Assembly (NCBI RefSeq): GCF_001949145.1
Contig: NW_019091358.1
Location: 1,622,240-1,684,239, forward strand
DNA from: Acanthaster planci
Lineage: Eukaryota > Echinodermata > Asteroidea > Valvatida > Acanthasteridae
Direction of reading: 5' to 3'
Length of the DNA stretch: 62,000 nucleotides
A program made the translations under genes and the position numbers. Below the pieces are notes generated by a model. It searched no databases, had not been told where the DNA came from, and was given only the letters and a program-made list of their open reading frames with translations. Position 1 is the stretch's first letter. Each line of letters starts with the position of its first letter. Positions 24,535 through 35,302 of this stretch are shown here, piece after piece.

Positions 24535-25220
24535 ACACAGACGCACTACGCGGCCCAGGCTTGATAACGAATTTATCTTCAAGCAAACATTACGTGCAGC
24601 AAAGATGTTATAAGAGCATATACAAGCAAATGCGCCACCTTTGAATTTACAGTAAATAATGCAGTTGTGCGTTTTGCTTTGAGCGTAAAGATAGCGCATT
24701 GCGTTGAGTTAGAGTAGCGCATTACGCAGGGTTTGACATGGACCGTGCAAGCCACTTATATGTCACACTGTTTGTTGCCATGGATCGACCAATCAGAATT
24801 GAGAATTCAAGTTTGCTGGAAGATAAAATAGACAGCACTGCGTACAACGTTCTCCCCTCGCACGCTCCCTGACCCACTCTACCACTTTCTGTTACGTTTG
24901 TACTTATGCATCTCCAGATGTAGATAATATATTTTTCACTTCGAAATACTTTATCAAAATACATTTAATCAAACATGACTTGCGGCATTCCTGTTGCCTA
25001 TATACGTACATTACCTCAAGACAACTGAAAAATAGTTGTGGTGTTGACAAACGCACGATATCTTCCAAACAGATATTATAGGAGAAATAACCAATTTGAA
25101 ACAAACTAAACCTCGATGGCAAGGCCCTGGTTCTACATTTAAGTTAGTTCATTGATATTTCACCGAAATTGAATCATGTCAAAAAGAAGTCATTTGTACT
25201 TTTTTTTTCTCTCTTTACAG

Positions 25221-25287
25221 GGGGAAGTTAAGAGAAAGCACACACTGTGTGGGCCTTTACAAGCAATATAAACTGTGCAATTCGGAG
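25221..25287 (+). CDS. Exon 3: C-terminal half of the thrombospondin repeat
   Basis: Encodes residues 75-96 after completing codon 74 (Gly). The acceptor is a T/C tract ending TTTACAG and the donor is GTACGT. The peptide contains Cys83-Val-Gly followed by YKQYKLC with Cys93, matching the CVGxxxxxxxC part of thrombospondin repeats in papilin and ADAMTS-like proteins. With Cys98 from exon 4 the repeat has its full set of six cysteines (51, 55, 66, 83, 93, 98). Phase 2 in, phase 0 out. At 67 bases it is the smallest exon seen. Other frames would break the reading frame of the neighbouring exons. Confidence 0.9.
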
Positions 25288-25744
25288 GTACGTCTAAAGG
25301 TTTACTTGCAATAAAACCAAAACAGGTGCGGCGATTTGAAATACAAATCCAATGTAGATCTAGGGGTTTTTGTAATCTGATTTTAGCATTGCCACACATT
25401 TTGTAACTTTTCATTTTCTTAGTATATTAATGTCTTTTTCCGCATTTTATCATTTGTTTGGCTTTAGGCACGTATTACGTTGATATACCCTCCAAAATGT
25501 CTGTTACTAATGATTTAACATAATAATAAAGTATAAAATAGCTCCTCCAACGAGAAAGGACGATCCGTACTAGTACGTTTTAAAGTGTAACATTTAGGAT
25601 GAGTTGCCTTAACACAATGGCGAAAACATCAATAACTTGAACAACGGCGAGATGTCATTTAAAGCTTAAAGTTTGTGCCAGCCATATCATAATCCACGTT
25701 TTGTTTTACACTTTGTTTTACTGTGATACCTTGTTTCTTACCAG
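25288..25744 (+). other. Intron 3, short (457 bp)
   Basis: GTACGT donor and TTGTTTCTTACCAG acceptor. It is far shorter than the other introns of this gene. No repeat or gene seen within it. Confidence 0.85.
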
Positions 25745-25844
25745 CCATGTCCAGAAGACAAAGACTTCAGGCAGGAACAATGTGAAAGGTACAACGACGT
25801 TCCATTTATGGGAAAGCTTTATCAGTGGAAGACAATTGAAAAAG
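25745..25844 (+). CDS. Exon 4: end of TSP1 repeat and start of ADAMTS cysteine-rich module
   Basis: Encodes residues 97-129 plus one base of codon 130. The frame begins with Pro-Cys98-Pro, which closes the thrombospondin repeat. It continues DKDFRQEQCERYNDVPFMGK (residues 101-120), the hallmark DFRxxQC...YN...F.GK.Y.W start of the cysteine-rich module of ADAMTS, ADAMTS-like and papilin proteins. Tyr122 and Trp124 continue that pattern. The acceptor is CTTACCAG and the donor GTAAAA. Phase 0 in, phase 1 out. No metalloprotease or disintegrin sequence precedes it, which favours an ADAMTS-like or papilin-type protein over a protease. Confidence 0.95.
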
Positions 25845-26085
25845 GTAAAAAAAAATCTTGTAAATGTATATTCCTCCTTTTTACAATCATCCAAACGGCC
25901 ATCCAAAATTTCAAAATTCACAAATAAAAAAGAATGCAAATTTGTTTTAAATGCTTATATACTGAAAAAGTATTTAAATTTCAAGACTGCAAAGGTTTTC
26001 ATTTTCACTTTTCATTTGCTGGAGTCTAACCACCTCTCTGGTATTAAAGGTCCTGGGTACGTTCTTTCATTTTTTTTACTTTGTT

Positions 26086-26198
26086 TTAAAACGAAAAACG
26101 AAAATTGGAAAACGCTCATTTTTTGTTTTTCAATTTGAAAAAGAAATAAAGCCGAAAAAGATGTAGTTCCTCGTTTTTTCATTCGAAAATGAAAAACG
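26086..26198. repeat. GAAAAACG/CGTTTTTC repeat, block 1
   Basis: Short units such as GAAAAACG, TTCCTCGTTTTTTCATT and GAAAATGAAAAACG alternate with their complements and can fold into small hairpins. Block 2 at 28925-29250 carries the same vocabulary (TTCCTCGTTTTCAAATGG, GAAAAACGCAAAAAG). The foldback element begins exactly at the right edge of this block. Confidence 0.6.
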
Positions 26199-28190
26199 TA
26201 TGGTGTACTATTTACGACAAACATTTTTCTCTCTCTCTAGCCTCCCTCCAGGCGATGCAACCAGACGACGCGACGGCACGACGGCTTCCTTGCGTCGTGC
26301 CGTCGGGTGGAACCGTCGCCTCCTTGCCATTTCGTTTGCACACACACGATGCGTCGCGTCGTGCGTAGCGTCGTGCCGTCGCCCGTCGCGTCGTACCGTC
26401 GCCCGTCGCGTCGTGCTGTCTTAGGTCCTTTCCTTGTTGCATTTTTTTCTGCCTAAACGTCGCCCTTCCGTCGCCCGTTGCGTTGTGCTGTCGTGTGTCG
26501 CGTCGTGTCGTGCATCGTGTCGCCTGAAGCACGACACGACACGACGCACGAGGCGACGCGTCGTGTGCTGTCGCCCGTTACTTCATGGTGTTTATAAAGG
26601 GCGCCTTTACTGTTGTCTTTCATTTCCGTCCACTTTCTTGCAAAGTACATGCAATTCGCTCTTTGTTGTTGATTGATCATTGTTTTTATCTCATCAATTC
26701 ATTAATAGGGATTAATTTTAGTCATATGTTATTGAAAACACGATAAAAGAGCAAAAGAAAATACGAATAAATAGGAACTGCTCTTTCAAAATAAGTGGAA
26801 ACCACAAGCTCAGAATTCGCCACTCCTTAATTTCCCAGCCAATGATTTATTTTGTTTTCTCTCATTTCCGTCCAACGCACTTGCAAAATACATGCCCTGA
26901 GCCGCAGGCGTGATTTTTTTCGGGGGGGGGGTTTCATCCGTTCATCAAAACGAATTAGTTTTGTCATATTTCATCAAAAAAAAATGAAAACGAGCAAAAA
27001 GAAAATCTGCGTATGTAGGTGCCCTCACATGTGTCAGCCCAGAATTCGTCACTTTTTAATTTACCCGGCTGATCCTTGTTCGAATGTCCGTCCACTTTCT
27101 TTTTAAGACCGTTGATGAAGTTCCTATTTGTGGTAGATAAATGTTTCTCTGTGGTCCATGCCAGCAGTTTCCAAGTAGTTCTCCCACTCCTCCAGACAAT
27201 TTGTCTACAATTGTACGACTGCAAGTTTGACCACGGGCTTAGGTAGTTACCGTCCAGCCTGCACTATATTATTACCCTCAGAATATTCAGTCTTCCATCA
27301 GTTTAGTCTTTCTCGTGAACTTCATCAGCACCACACTTTCAATGATATTAGTCTGCCGGCGTGTTTCTTAATAAAACACTGCAGATCCTACTACCGTTGT
27401 GACTTTTCTGCCTCCCTGTTTGACCTCGTGTTTAATTTCTCATCAGATCCGCATGTTACGTTTTTGCAAGCACGTAATAACGATTGATGTATTGTATCTT
27501 AGAATGGATGTACAATAATTATTGGAAAAATCACAATTAGATCAGGAAAAGCTAAAACGTTGTGGTTGACGTTAATGTTATATATTTCCTGAAGACAATG
27601 CTGATTAGTCGCCAAGCTCTTTCTGATTACATTTGATTTAAAAAAAAAAGGAAGAGAGTTTACTTCAACAACTCACTCTTAATGAAAACACAAAGTTAGA
27701 AAGAATCCACTAAAAAGAACAACAGAATCAAGGCCTGGTACCTATGGCATGTACTGTACGAGCACGGGCCGGGGGAAGGAGATGAGGAAAACAGTAAAGG
27801 CGCCCTCTATAAACATCATGAAGCAAAGCGCGACAGCACACGACGCGTCGCGTCGTGTCGTGCGTCGCGTCGTGCTTCAGGCAACGTAATAGGCGACGTG
27901 ATGCACGACACGATGTACGACGCGACGCACGACGGTACGATGCGACGGGCGACACACGATGCAACGTTTAGGCCGGAAAAAATGAAACATGGAAAATACC
28001 TGAGACAGCACGACGCAACGGGCGACAGCACGACGCGACGCGTCGTGTGTGTACAAACGTACTGGCAAGAAGGCGACGGTGCGACCCGACGGCACGACGC
28101 AAGGGAGCCGTCGTGCCGTCGCGTCGTCTGGTTGCGTCGCCTGGAGGGAGGCAAGAGAGAGAAAAAGTTTGTCGTAAATAGTACACCATA
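26199..28190. mobile_element. Foldback transposon with minisatellite arms
   Basis: The left arm (26199 to about 26618) and right arm (about 27786-28190) are inverted copies. The termini read TATGGTGTACTATTTACGAC and are identical. Inside them come GCCTCCCTCCAGGCGA(T/C)GC, then a long run of CGTCGTGCCGTCGC-like units, then ATAAAGGGCGCCTTTACTGT. The core between the arms contains a roughly 250-bp direct repeat and no recognisable transposase. The flanks GAAAAACG (left) and GAAAAGAC (right) are similar but not a clean target duplication. Long inverted arms made of tandem repeats are typical of foldback elements. The superfamily is not determined. Confidence 0.82.
26621..27100. repeat. Direct repeat of about 250 bp in the foldback core
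   Basis: CATTTCCGTCCA..., followed by CTTGCAAA.TACATGC, occurs at 26621 and again at 26873. Further shared landmarks are AGAATTCG.CACT..TTAATTT.CC (about 26813 and 27041) and GAGCAAAA.GAAAAT. A third partial start, TGTCCGTCCACTTTC, lies near 27085. Copies are diverged. Confidence 0.6.
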
Positions 28191-28289
28191 GAAAAGACAA
28201 TGAATGAGTCTTATTTGGCACGTTGAAAACGCGTAAACAACAAACTAAAATTTGTTTTAAATTTCATTTCTAATGCAAATGCCACATTA

Positions 28290-28725
28290 GGGCCGATTCA
28301 TAATAAAGAGGAATGTGAAAGCAAAGCGAATTTGACGTCATGAAAGATTTGCCGGGAAATTTCCCTTGAACTGAAATGCGTTCAACTTTTGCGAACTCGT
28401 AGCGCGAATATCTGATCTGAGGTCACAAATTCGTGTTCGGTTGTGCATGAATAATGAACTGACACATACATGTAGTTCGAAGTAGGCTGGTTACAACGAT
28501 ATCTATAAACCACAAATGTACGGGAGGTACCATTGGCTCCTGGCCGGTTCATACTTTCACGTGAATGCAAAAACAAACGTGAATTTTTGAGGGCAGATCA
28601 AATATTCGTGCTGCGAATTTACAAAAGTTGAACATAAAATTTCAACTCGAGCAAAATTTCGCTGCAAATCTTCTTGACGTCATATTCGCTTCGCTTTTAC
28701 GTTCGCCTGTATTATGAATCGGCCT
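28290..28725. mobile_element. 436-bp Harbinger-like MITE with TTA target duplication
   Basis: Long inverted termini: GGGCCGATTCATAATA on the left and the complement of AGGCCGATTCATAATA on the right. Similarity continues inward through GCGAAGCGAAT.TGACGTCA. TTA occurs on both sides (28287-28289 and 28726-28728), the 3-bp duplication expected of PIF/Harbinger elements. No transposase, so it is non-autonomous. Confidence 0.8.
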
Positions 28726-28924
28726 TTAAATAAAGTATGACATCAAGTCTATAGGAGCTGCAGTATGCCATGCGTCTGCTATTATTTTTGAACAGTCAGC
28801 GTAATACCAAGTGTGCAAAAGATGAAATCATTGCACGACGTGTCTTACATTACTAAAGGAAAATGGAATTTCTGTTCTAAAAGTGCATCGATAGACTAAG
28901 GTATTCTCGTTTTCACATCATGAA

Positions 28925-29250
28925 TTTTTCTTTTTAAAATGTAAACCAAGAAACGACCTGATCATTTTTTTTTCATTTTTTCTATTTAAATCGAAAAATG
29001 AGAAACAACTCTTTTTTGAATTTTTTTACACACTGAAATACGCAGAAAAAACTTTTCCGTTTTCATTTTCATATCAAAAACCGAATGAACAAAACGTGAA
29101 TGACCCTCCGAAAGAAATTGCTTTCGTGTTTGGTTTTGGAACATGCAAAGCAAGAAAGGAATTGATTGGTCCACGTTCCTCGTTTTCAAATGGAAAAACG
29201 CAAAAAGATTCCCTTTCCGTTTTTAGATACAAAAATGAATGAACGAAATG
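28925..29250. repeat. GAAAAACG/CGTTTTTC repeat, block 2
   Basis: A/T-rich units with GAAAAATGAG, TTCCGTTTTCATTTTC and GAAAAACGCAAAAAG plus their complements. Related to 26086-26198. It can fold extensively and codes for nothing recognisable. Confidence 0.55.
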
Positions 29251-29944
29251 TACACGGCGAGACATGCACTGGAAGTAAATGTGTCATAGCGCCCTCTTAC
29301 CCTTAAGTAGATCGTAATTTAAAAAAAAAAAACAAATGTCGATTTTATAACCGTTACACTATCACCAACTGCACGTGAGACATGGAAAGAGGGAATGAAA
29401 CCGAAATATTGAGGATCTGGGCTCCTCAGTATTGAAAAAGTTTGTTGGTGGCGACTTATACGTCAAGGGTAGAGAACTTTAATAATACTGGTGGGCTTTT
29501 ATTCAGAGAAAGGCAAAATGACTCTTAAAATCAAAGGGAACTTTATTTTTGCACCTTAATATGAAAATTGATGAATATCATAGTGTAACACAACTTTATT
29601 GCCTAACAATCATCGCAGGTGTGGATGATGGAATGATTGATCGATTGAGTCATATAAAATAATTTAACATATTGATAAATGTGAATTTTCAGTTGATTGA
29701 ATTGTGGTTATTTAGTGTTTTCTAAGCCGTTTTGGTTCAACAAAACAGGTCACTACAGTACAGAAATTGCACAGCTTTTATGCTTCATATTAACAAAATG
29801 CTTCTCATAGTAAAGGAGTTAAGAGAGATCAAGCCTTTGTTTTTGAAGTGGATATCGTTTAGACCTTAAAACTGCCCAGGAATATCCAGTCATTTGATTA
29901 TGATTAAAATTAATTGTATCTCTTTTCATATGACATACATACAG

Positions 29945-30078
29945 AACCTAATTTATGTGAGCTCAACTGCAAAGCCATTGGGTCCCGTTTTTTCGCCAAA
30001 CTGGCTGATAAAGTAGTGGATGGCACTTTATGCAGAAATTCATCTAGAAAAGAAATCTGTGTGGATGGCATGTGCAAG
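29945..30078 (+). CDS. Exon 5: ADAMTS-type cysteine-rich module, continued
   Basis: Encodes residues 131-174 after completing codon 130 (Glu). The frame reads PNLCELNCKAIGSRFFAKLA (131-150) and then VVDGTLC...CVDGMCK. This is the C.L.C...G..F......V.DGT.C......C..G.C signature of the ADAMTS/papilin cysteine-rich module. Asn161-Ser-Ser is a possible N-glycosylation sequon. The acceptor is TACATACAG and the donor GTAAAA. Phase 1 in, phase 0 out. The five exons sum to 522 bases, exactly 174 codons. The family normally continues with GCD...CGVCGGDG and a spacer domain. I did not find that exon by eye in the rest of the window, so the gene is seen only in part. Read-through at the donor would add Val-Lys and then a stop at 30085-30087. 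Confidence 0.94.
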
Positions 30079-30234
30079 GTAAAATAATTTTGAACATTGT
30101 TTTTATTAAACAGACTTAAAATACATCATTATAGTTTCATGTTCATAAATTTTTAATCTTTTTTTCTAGGTATGTTCATATTTTCAGTCAATGTGATTGA
30201 TTCATTTTTTTCAAAGTGAAAGCTACATTGCAGG

Positions 30235-30240
30235 AATAAA
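30235..30240 (+). promoter_or_regulatory. AATAAA, possible intronic polyadenylation signal
   Basis: Lies 148 bases after the TAA stop (30085-30087) that would be reached if the exon 5 donor were not used. It could end a short transcript encoding 176 residues. The hexamer is common by chance in AT-rich DNA, so evidence is weak. Confidence 0.25.
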
Positions 30241-31491
30241 GTTTTTAGTGGTTGTGTTGTCATCATCACTGTAGTAATGAAAAGAAGGCAGTTGTGCACT
30301 TTCGACATTTCAGATAGTGATTTTAGAAAAACCTGTCTGCTGCCCTCTTGCAGAAAGTTGTGGAAACTGTAAAGACATCCTGGCCTCCAAAATAAAAAAG
30401 AACAAAATCTGTCTGCAAAATCCCATGCCATTATGATATGATATGGTTATTCAAAATATTTCTTCTCTTTATTTCAAATTTCACATCAGTCTACAAAACA
30501 AGCTTTTGATACTAAAAAAGGGTTAGTATAGCACTGAGGAACGCTAGTTTGTCTGGTTGTGAATGTGTGTGGCATATGGCAGATCACCAACAGACCTCCT
30601 GGTTGAATGTGTCAATTCCTTTCCCAATCTTTGTTGACAGAATTCATCCATGTTTATAGGCACAGTAGGGATTTGCTTACATTGCACACTGACTACGATA
30701 AACAGGTCTAGCAAGTAGTATAGGCAGTAATTTCTAGGAATGTATACAGGTATGATTACACCACAATAACGTTGACTACATGCACTTACAGTAAGTATGC
30801 AGACAGTACCAGTACTGAGTTTATCCTGTTTGTTTTTGTGTGGCTAGTAACCATGATAAAGCCATATATAACCTTTACATTTCACAGCTGCTTAACAGCC
30901 TGCCAGAATTATATAAATACTCTAACCTCTTTGGACAAGTCATCCGAGAGGTAGCGGTGACTAGACATGGCCCTTGACATCTTTATGACCTGTCAGTAGT
31001 ATTCTTGAGACCTGTCCTATTCTGATAAGACCCAACTGTGGAGGCTTGAAATTATCTTGTGGCAGCCTGTCAGTGTATCTGTCTGCCCTCAGCTGTAGAG
31101 TACAGGCTTATGGTGGAAAAGCTAGGTCTGTTTTTGAAAACCTTGAATAAAGGAGGATGATTTTGTTGGATTATGGTCTTTGAAACTGAAAAACCCTGTG
31201 CTTTCCATCTTAAGTTGTCTTGAATGTGCCTTAAAAACTGCCTGTTCCTGCGGATAAAGGATTCTTGCAATCAGCTGAGGCATGTTGGGTGATTTGGAGA
31301 CACTGTCACATTTTTGAGTGAAAACGTTTCTCATACCGTAGAAACTAGGGGAAAGATGAACTCAGTTGGCCTCACCCTCTTCTGTGTGTTGATGCATGTA
31401 CATGTATACTGTGTTACTTTAGTGTGGACATAGCCCTATTTAGCAAGGTTCTTGAAAGAGCCATGCATTAAACAAATTCAGCAGTGGCGTT

Positions 31492-31589
31492 TAACCCGGG
31501 TTGAGGAAGGGGGGCAATGGTCCCCTCTCTGGGAACTCTTGCCTCCCCACCCCCTTCCCCAAGGCAAGAAGAGCCTAGCTACACTACTG
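31492..31589. mobile_element. 98-bp CAGTGGCGT-ended MITE remnant
   Basis: The left end is CAGTGGCGTTTAACCCGG. The right end, on the other strand, is CAGTAGTGTAGCTAGG. G-rich and C-rich runs lie inside. Ends resemble those at 19580. No target duplication found. Confidence 0.4.
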
Positions 31590-31910
31590 AGTGGAAATTT
31601 GTGGACTTCACTGTGAGTAGGGCATTGGGGGTAGGCACAGCATCGGATTTGACAACACATTGCTAAATAGATCCAAGCGGAGAGAAGCTGCAGCTGTACA
31701 CTCTAGTACCCCAATATCCTGTGTAGATTGCGAATAATATTACAGCCCTTCCCATAAGCATGAATTTATCTCAAGCTGCAGAAGGGTTGTAACTTTAAAT
31801 GGGCTTAGGATGAAATTTAGTTGGGCGTTTTCTGATACATCATTCCAACCTTTCTGTTCTACATTAAGCAGTTTTGGGGAGTTAGCATTGTTGATAAGGG
31901 GTCTGCTCAT

Positions 31911-32037
31911 AAGTCCCACGCCTCAAAATTCTGACGCCTCATAAGTCCGACAAATGCATTTAAAAGTTCCAACGATTTTTTCGGCCCATAGCATAGATCC
32001 AACGCCTCAAAAAATCTGATGCCTCGAAAGTCCGACG
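31911..32037. repeat. Two direct copies of a CpG-rich unit of about 41 bp
   Basis: ACGCCTCAAAA..TCTGA(C/T)GCCTC..AAGTCCGAC occurs at about 31918 and about 32001. The patch is CpG-rich within CpG-poor surroundings, suggesting a recent insertion. Confidence 0.6.
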
Positions 32038-32107
32038 TTTGATTTGACGCTCGTTACGAGCATTTGAAGACAGCACTAGCAACAAGCTTAAGACTGAAAG
32101 GTGTCAA

Positions 32108-32145
32108 GTATGGTGTACTATTTATGACACATACGAACATTTTTA
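32108..32145. repeat. Solo terminus related to the foldback element
   Basis: TATGGTGTACTATTTATGAC matches the terminal 20 bases of the foldback element (26199) with one change, and ACATTTTT follows in both. The next bases lack the CGTCG arms. It is probably a remnant or a related shorter element. Confidence 0.5.
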
Positions 32146-35100
32146 AGATTTCAAAAGAATTGCAGTCGAAAAAATGCCTTTTATATTTAGGGAAGTATCA
32201 TACATCATTCTTACACGTAGTGATATTTTGGATTAAAAAAGTACTGGACCAGTGTAGGAACAGTGCCAGTAGTCTGATTGATTATATAATAGAAATAAAA
32301 TACTGAAAACTATTACAGTGTTAATGAAAATTATTCAGGGTTACTTGGTAGTATATATTGTGCACTGATGGGCTATTTTTGTTATAAAACGGTCTCTGCA
32401 AGCTAAAATATTAAATGGCATAGAAATGTGTCACAGTTGAACTGGGTGTTTACAACATACTAATGTACATGTACGAAAATCCAGTGTACTTTGATATTTC
32501 TCAGAAGCTAGGCTAACTGCCATACAACTTGGTAGCTTTCAAGTTTATTTTTTCCTCAATTTAGTACACATTTTGCCCATGCTTGATCTTCCCTTTTCAA
32601 TTAACAATAAGCACACTCCATCTCAACCACTTACCCTGGATCAGCCTGTAGAGCTCCTCTGTCCTGCAACTGGGAAATTGGAACACCTGTTCTGGCAAAT
32701 TGATGTGCCCTTTTGCATGCCCCTCTGTTGTCAGAGTTGTTTAGGCCTTGAGTTTGCAAGATGCAGTGGCCATGTGCAGACTCTTCAGTGGCATTGGGGG
32801 GGAGGGAAGTCCTCCCCCCTTTTCAGGAATTGGAAACACTAATACTTTCAAAATAAATGGTCACTACAAGTCTTGGGGTAACAAGGGGAATAGACCAGCG
32901 TGAGAGTAGACGTAGCCATGGTTCTGTAGCCTGTTTTGGACAAAGGCACAATGTTCCAACTAATCAAATTGCTCCTTTTCACCACAAACAAGTTGACAGT
33001 AAGGACAATGGAATGATCTTAATGTCTTTAGGAAGAATTCTTTGTCAAGCACATATTTGAAACAAGTTTAGACTTTTCCTCCCTCATATTCTTGCTCATT
33101 ACTGCTAAAAAAATGACACTGACAAAAGTGAAGCAGAATTAACTGATAGACATGACCCAACAGCCAGGAGATTGAAATTTTGAGAAGAGCGTGATGGGAT
33201 TATCATAAATAAAGGGCATCAAACCACTGAACAAGATCTTCCACTAGTTTCTGTTCCCCTATCTCTGTGTGCTGCTGGTTATGCGTACCAGCTCTTTCTG
33301 CTTGTTTGTGACACTATGGATGAAAACTCTTTTTGGTTCTGATAGGCCTACTGGCTATTTTGAGAGGGGATCACTTTACTGTCAGCAGCTGGTCTAATCA
33401 TGTATCCAATCTGGCCCTCCTGAATGTCAATATTGAGAAATGAAAATAAATTTTGTAAATTTGATTAGAGATAGAAGGGGTCAATTTGGTGGAAAAGTTA
33501 CTGCATTGGCAGCAGCAACGAGTTGGTCATCTGACATCAATAGCAAGGGCTGCGTGAAGTTTACCTGATCCCTCTCTCCCAGGAGTTCTCGGCATAGTTT
33601 GTCCACTCAGTGATTGCATCCCACCAAGTGTAGCTTGGGAAAGTTGGTTGGAATCAGTCAAGGGGGTCATAAAATTGCAATTACACCAGCTTACCACTTG
33701 CCAGGCACACATTAGCTGGGTAATTTGTTTTTGATACAGGATGGATTGTTGAGGCCAGGTTACCAAATATTAGCAACCATTAGCCTCTGCTGTAAAGTTT
33801 CTTCACTTTTGTGACAAGTCTCATCATATAACCTGACTTACAAGACAAACATTTCCGTCCAGGAAGTAAGAAGAATCAAGTATGAATAATTGCAATAAAA
33901 GACTTCTTCACTATTCTGGAAATTGTAGGGGCAAATTTTGAGCAAGGTCCATCCCATCCCAATGCATATTTACAATTCATGAGACTCTGTGGCATACCCA
34001 CAGAACTGTACGGTCTGGTGTCCACCTCATTCCCACGTTCGGGTAACTATGGCAGTGGTCTGTAGTTCATACCTTTTCAAAATAAATTGTAAAAGTTACG
34101 AGATGAAAAACACTGTTGGTGAAAAGGACAAAAAAGCTGCCCCACACTCGTGCCCTTTTCTCTCAAGTCTAGGTCTTGCTCACTGTAAATCCTTCACAAA
34201 TTCTCTTTTTGGAAAGCGCTGATGCATTCAGATCAGCTGCGCTTACCCTACCTGGGACTGTACAGTTAATCCATTGTGAGCCTGGTAGGGTTTTTCAGGC
34301 CAGGGTACATTTTTCCAAAAGTACCTTTAAGCTGCTATATGCAGCTGATAGGTTTTGTAGGTTTTTTTTTCTCAGTTGGGGTTCTAGGAAAAGACCGATC
34401 GTGAAGCCTGTTTGGCTCCCTGCAACATACTAGATTGACCGTGTCTTTGCATGCTTCAATGCAAAAATCTTCAAGCACTGAAAAAAATTTAGGTGATCTT
34501 AATTAGCTTTAGCAGGCTCAAAATATGATTGCCTTAAGGACAATTCCAATTGTTCATGGTGGTGAAGCGCTGAAGTCTACTTCGAGTTCAATGACCTGTA
34601 GGCTTCGGGCATCGGCTGAAAGTACTGAATAGCAGCATCAACCTTTGTCAAGAGAGTAGCATTTTCTGGTGTGTTTTCTTATACAATCAGAAATGTAGAT
34701 TTAGTGTGACAAGTAAAGAAAAGCAGATGAAGTGAATTTTGGATACTGAGGACTGTGGGAATTCAAGTATGATTGCTTGGTAATTCACAAATTTGTAGCA
34801 ATTGGTATTGCTAATGTTGTTACTGAGAGAGACTTTATAGTGGATCTGTTTCATTTACCTTCTGAAGGTTTTCTGACATATGGCCTAAGATATGTGTAAA
34901 AAAAAGAAGTTGTGAAACTCTTTGGTGTGGCTTTGTTTCATTGGCATTTTTCCTGTGCGAAAGAAAGAATTGCATTGTTTGCCTGTCAAGAATTTTACTC
35001 AGAAAGAAGATTCCCATTGTGTTACTCGAGGAGGTTACCCTGTCATGAACACTCGGGGAAATGTATTTATTCCTTTACTATCATACTTGGTTTTGAGCAA

Positions 35101-35302
35101 GGATTGTTACTAGAATCTGACAAAACCAAATTAAAAAAGCTTTTCCAGTCAATGGACTCATCTGCAAAAAGTAGGCCACAAAGGTTAAAATATGACAAAT
35201 GTAACAAAAGAGTTTTGCTTTTAAAATCTTAAATGCTGTCTTTAAAATCTAACACATATCCAGTTAGAGTAGTCTCAAAAACTCATGGACATAACATATT
35301 CC

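Larger units (their letters stand above)
17204..25220 (+). other. Intron 2
   Basis: GTAAGA donor and CTCTCTTTACAG acceptor. The intron contains hAT-like MITE debris with an assembly N (19580-20037), a short hairpin (20815-20866), a decayed LINE on the minus strand (21425-23090), a palindrome flanked by direct repeats (23487-23524) and a pair of nested inverted-repeat elements (23905-24534). From 17.2 to 19.5 kb I see only unremarkable sequence with short chance frames. Confidence 0.75.
25845..29944 (+). other. Intron 4
   Basis: GTAAAA donor and CATACATACAG acceptor. It contains a 2-kb foldback element (26199-28190), a Harbinger-like MITE (28290-28725) and two blocks of a GAAAAACG-rich repeat (26086-26198 and 28925-29250). 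From 29.3 to 29.9 kb I see only AT-rich intronic sequence. Confidence 0.85.

Noticed and set aside
26212-28221. Arg/Ala/Thr-rich open frames on both strands in the foldback arms
   Set aside because: They are translations of the CGTCG minisatellite and its complement, not genes.
32573-32842. Cysteine-containing frame considered as the missing spacer exon
   Set aside because: Lacks the GCD and CGVCGG signatures and suitable splice sites in the required phase 0.
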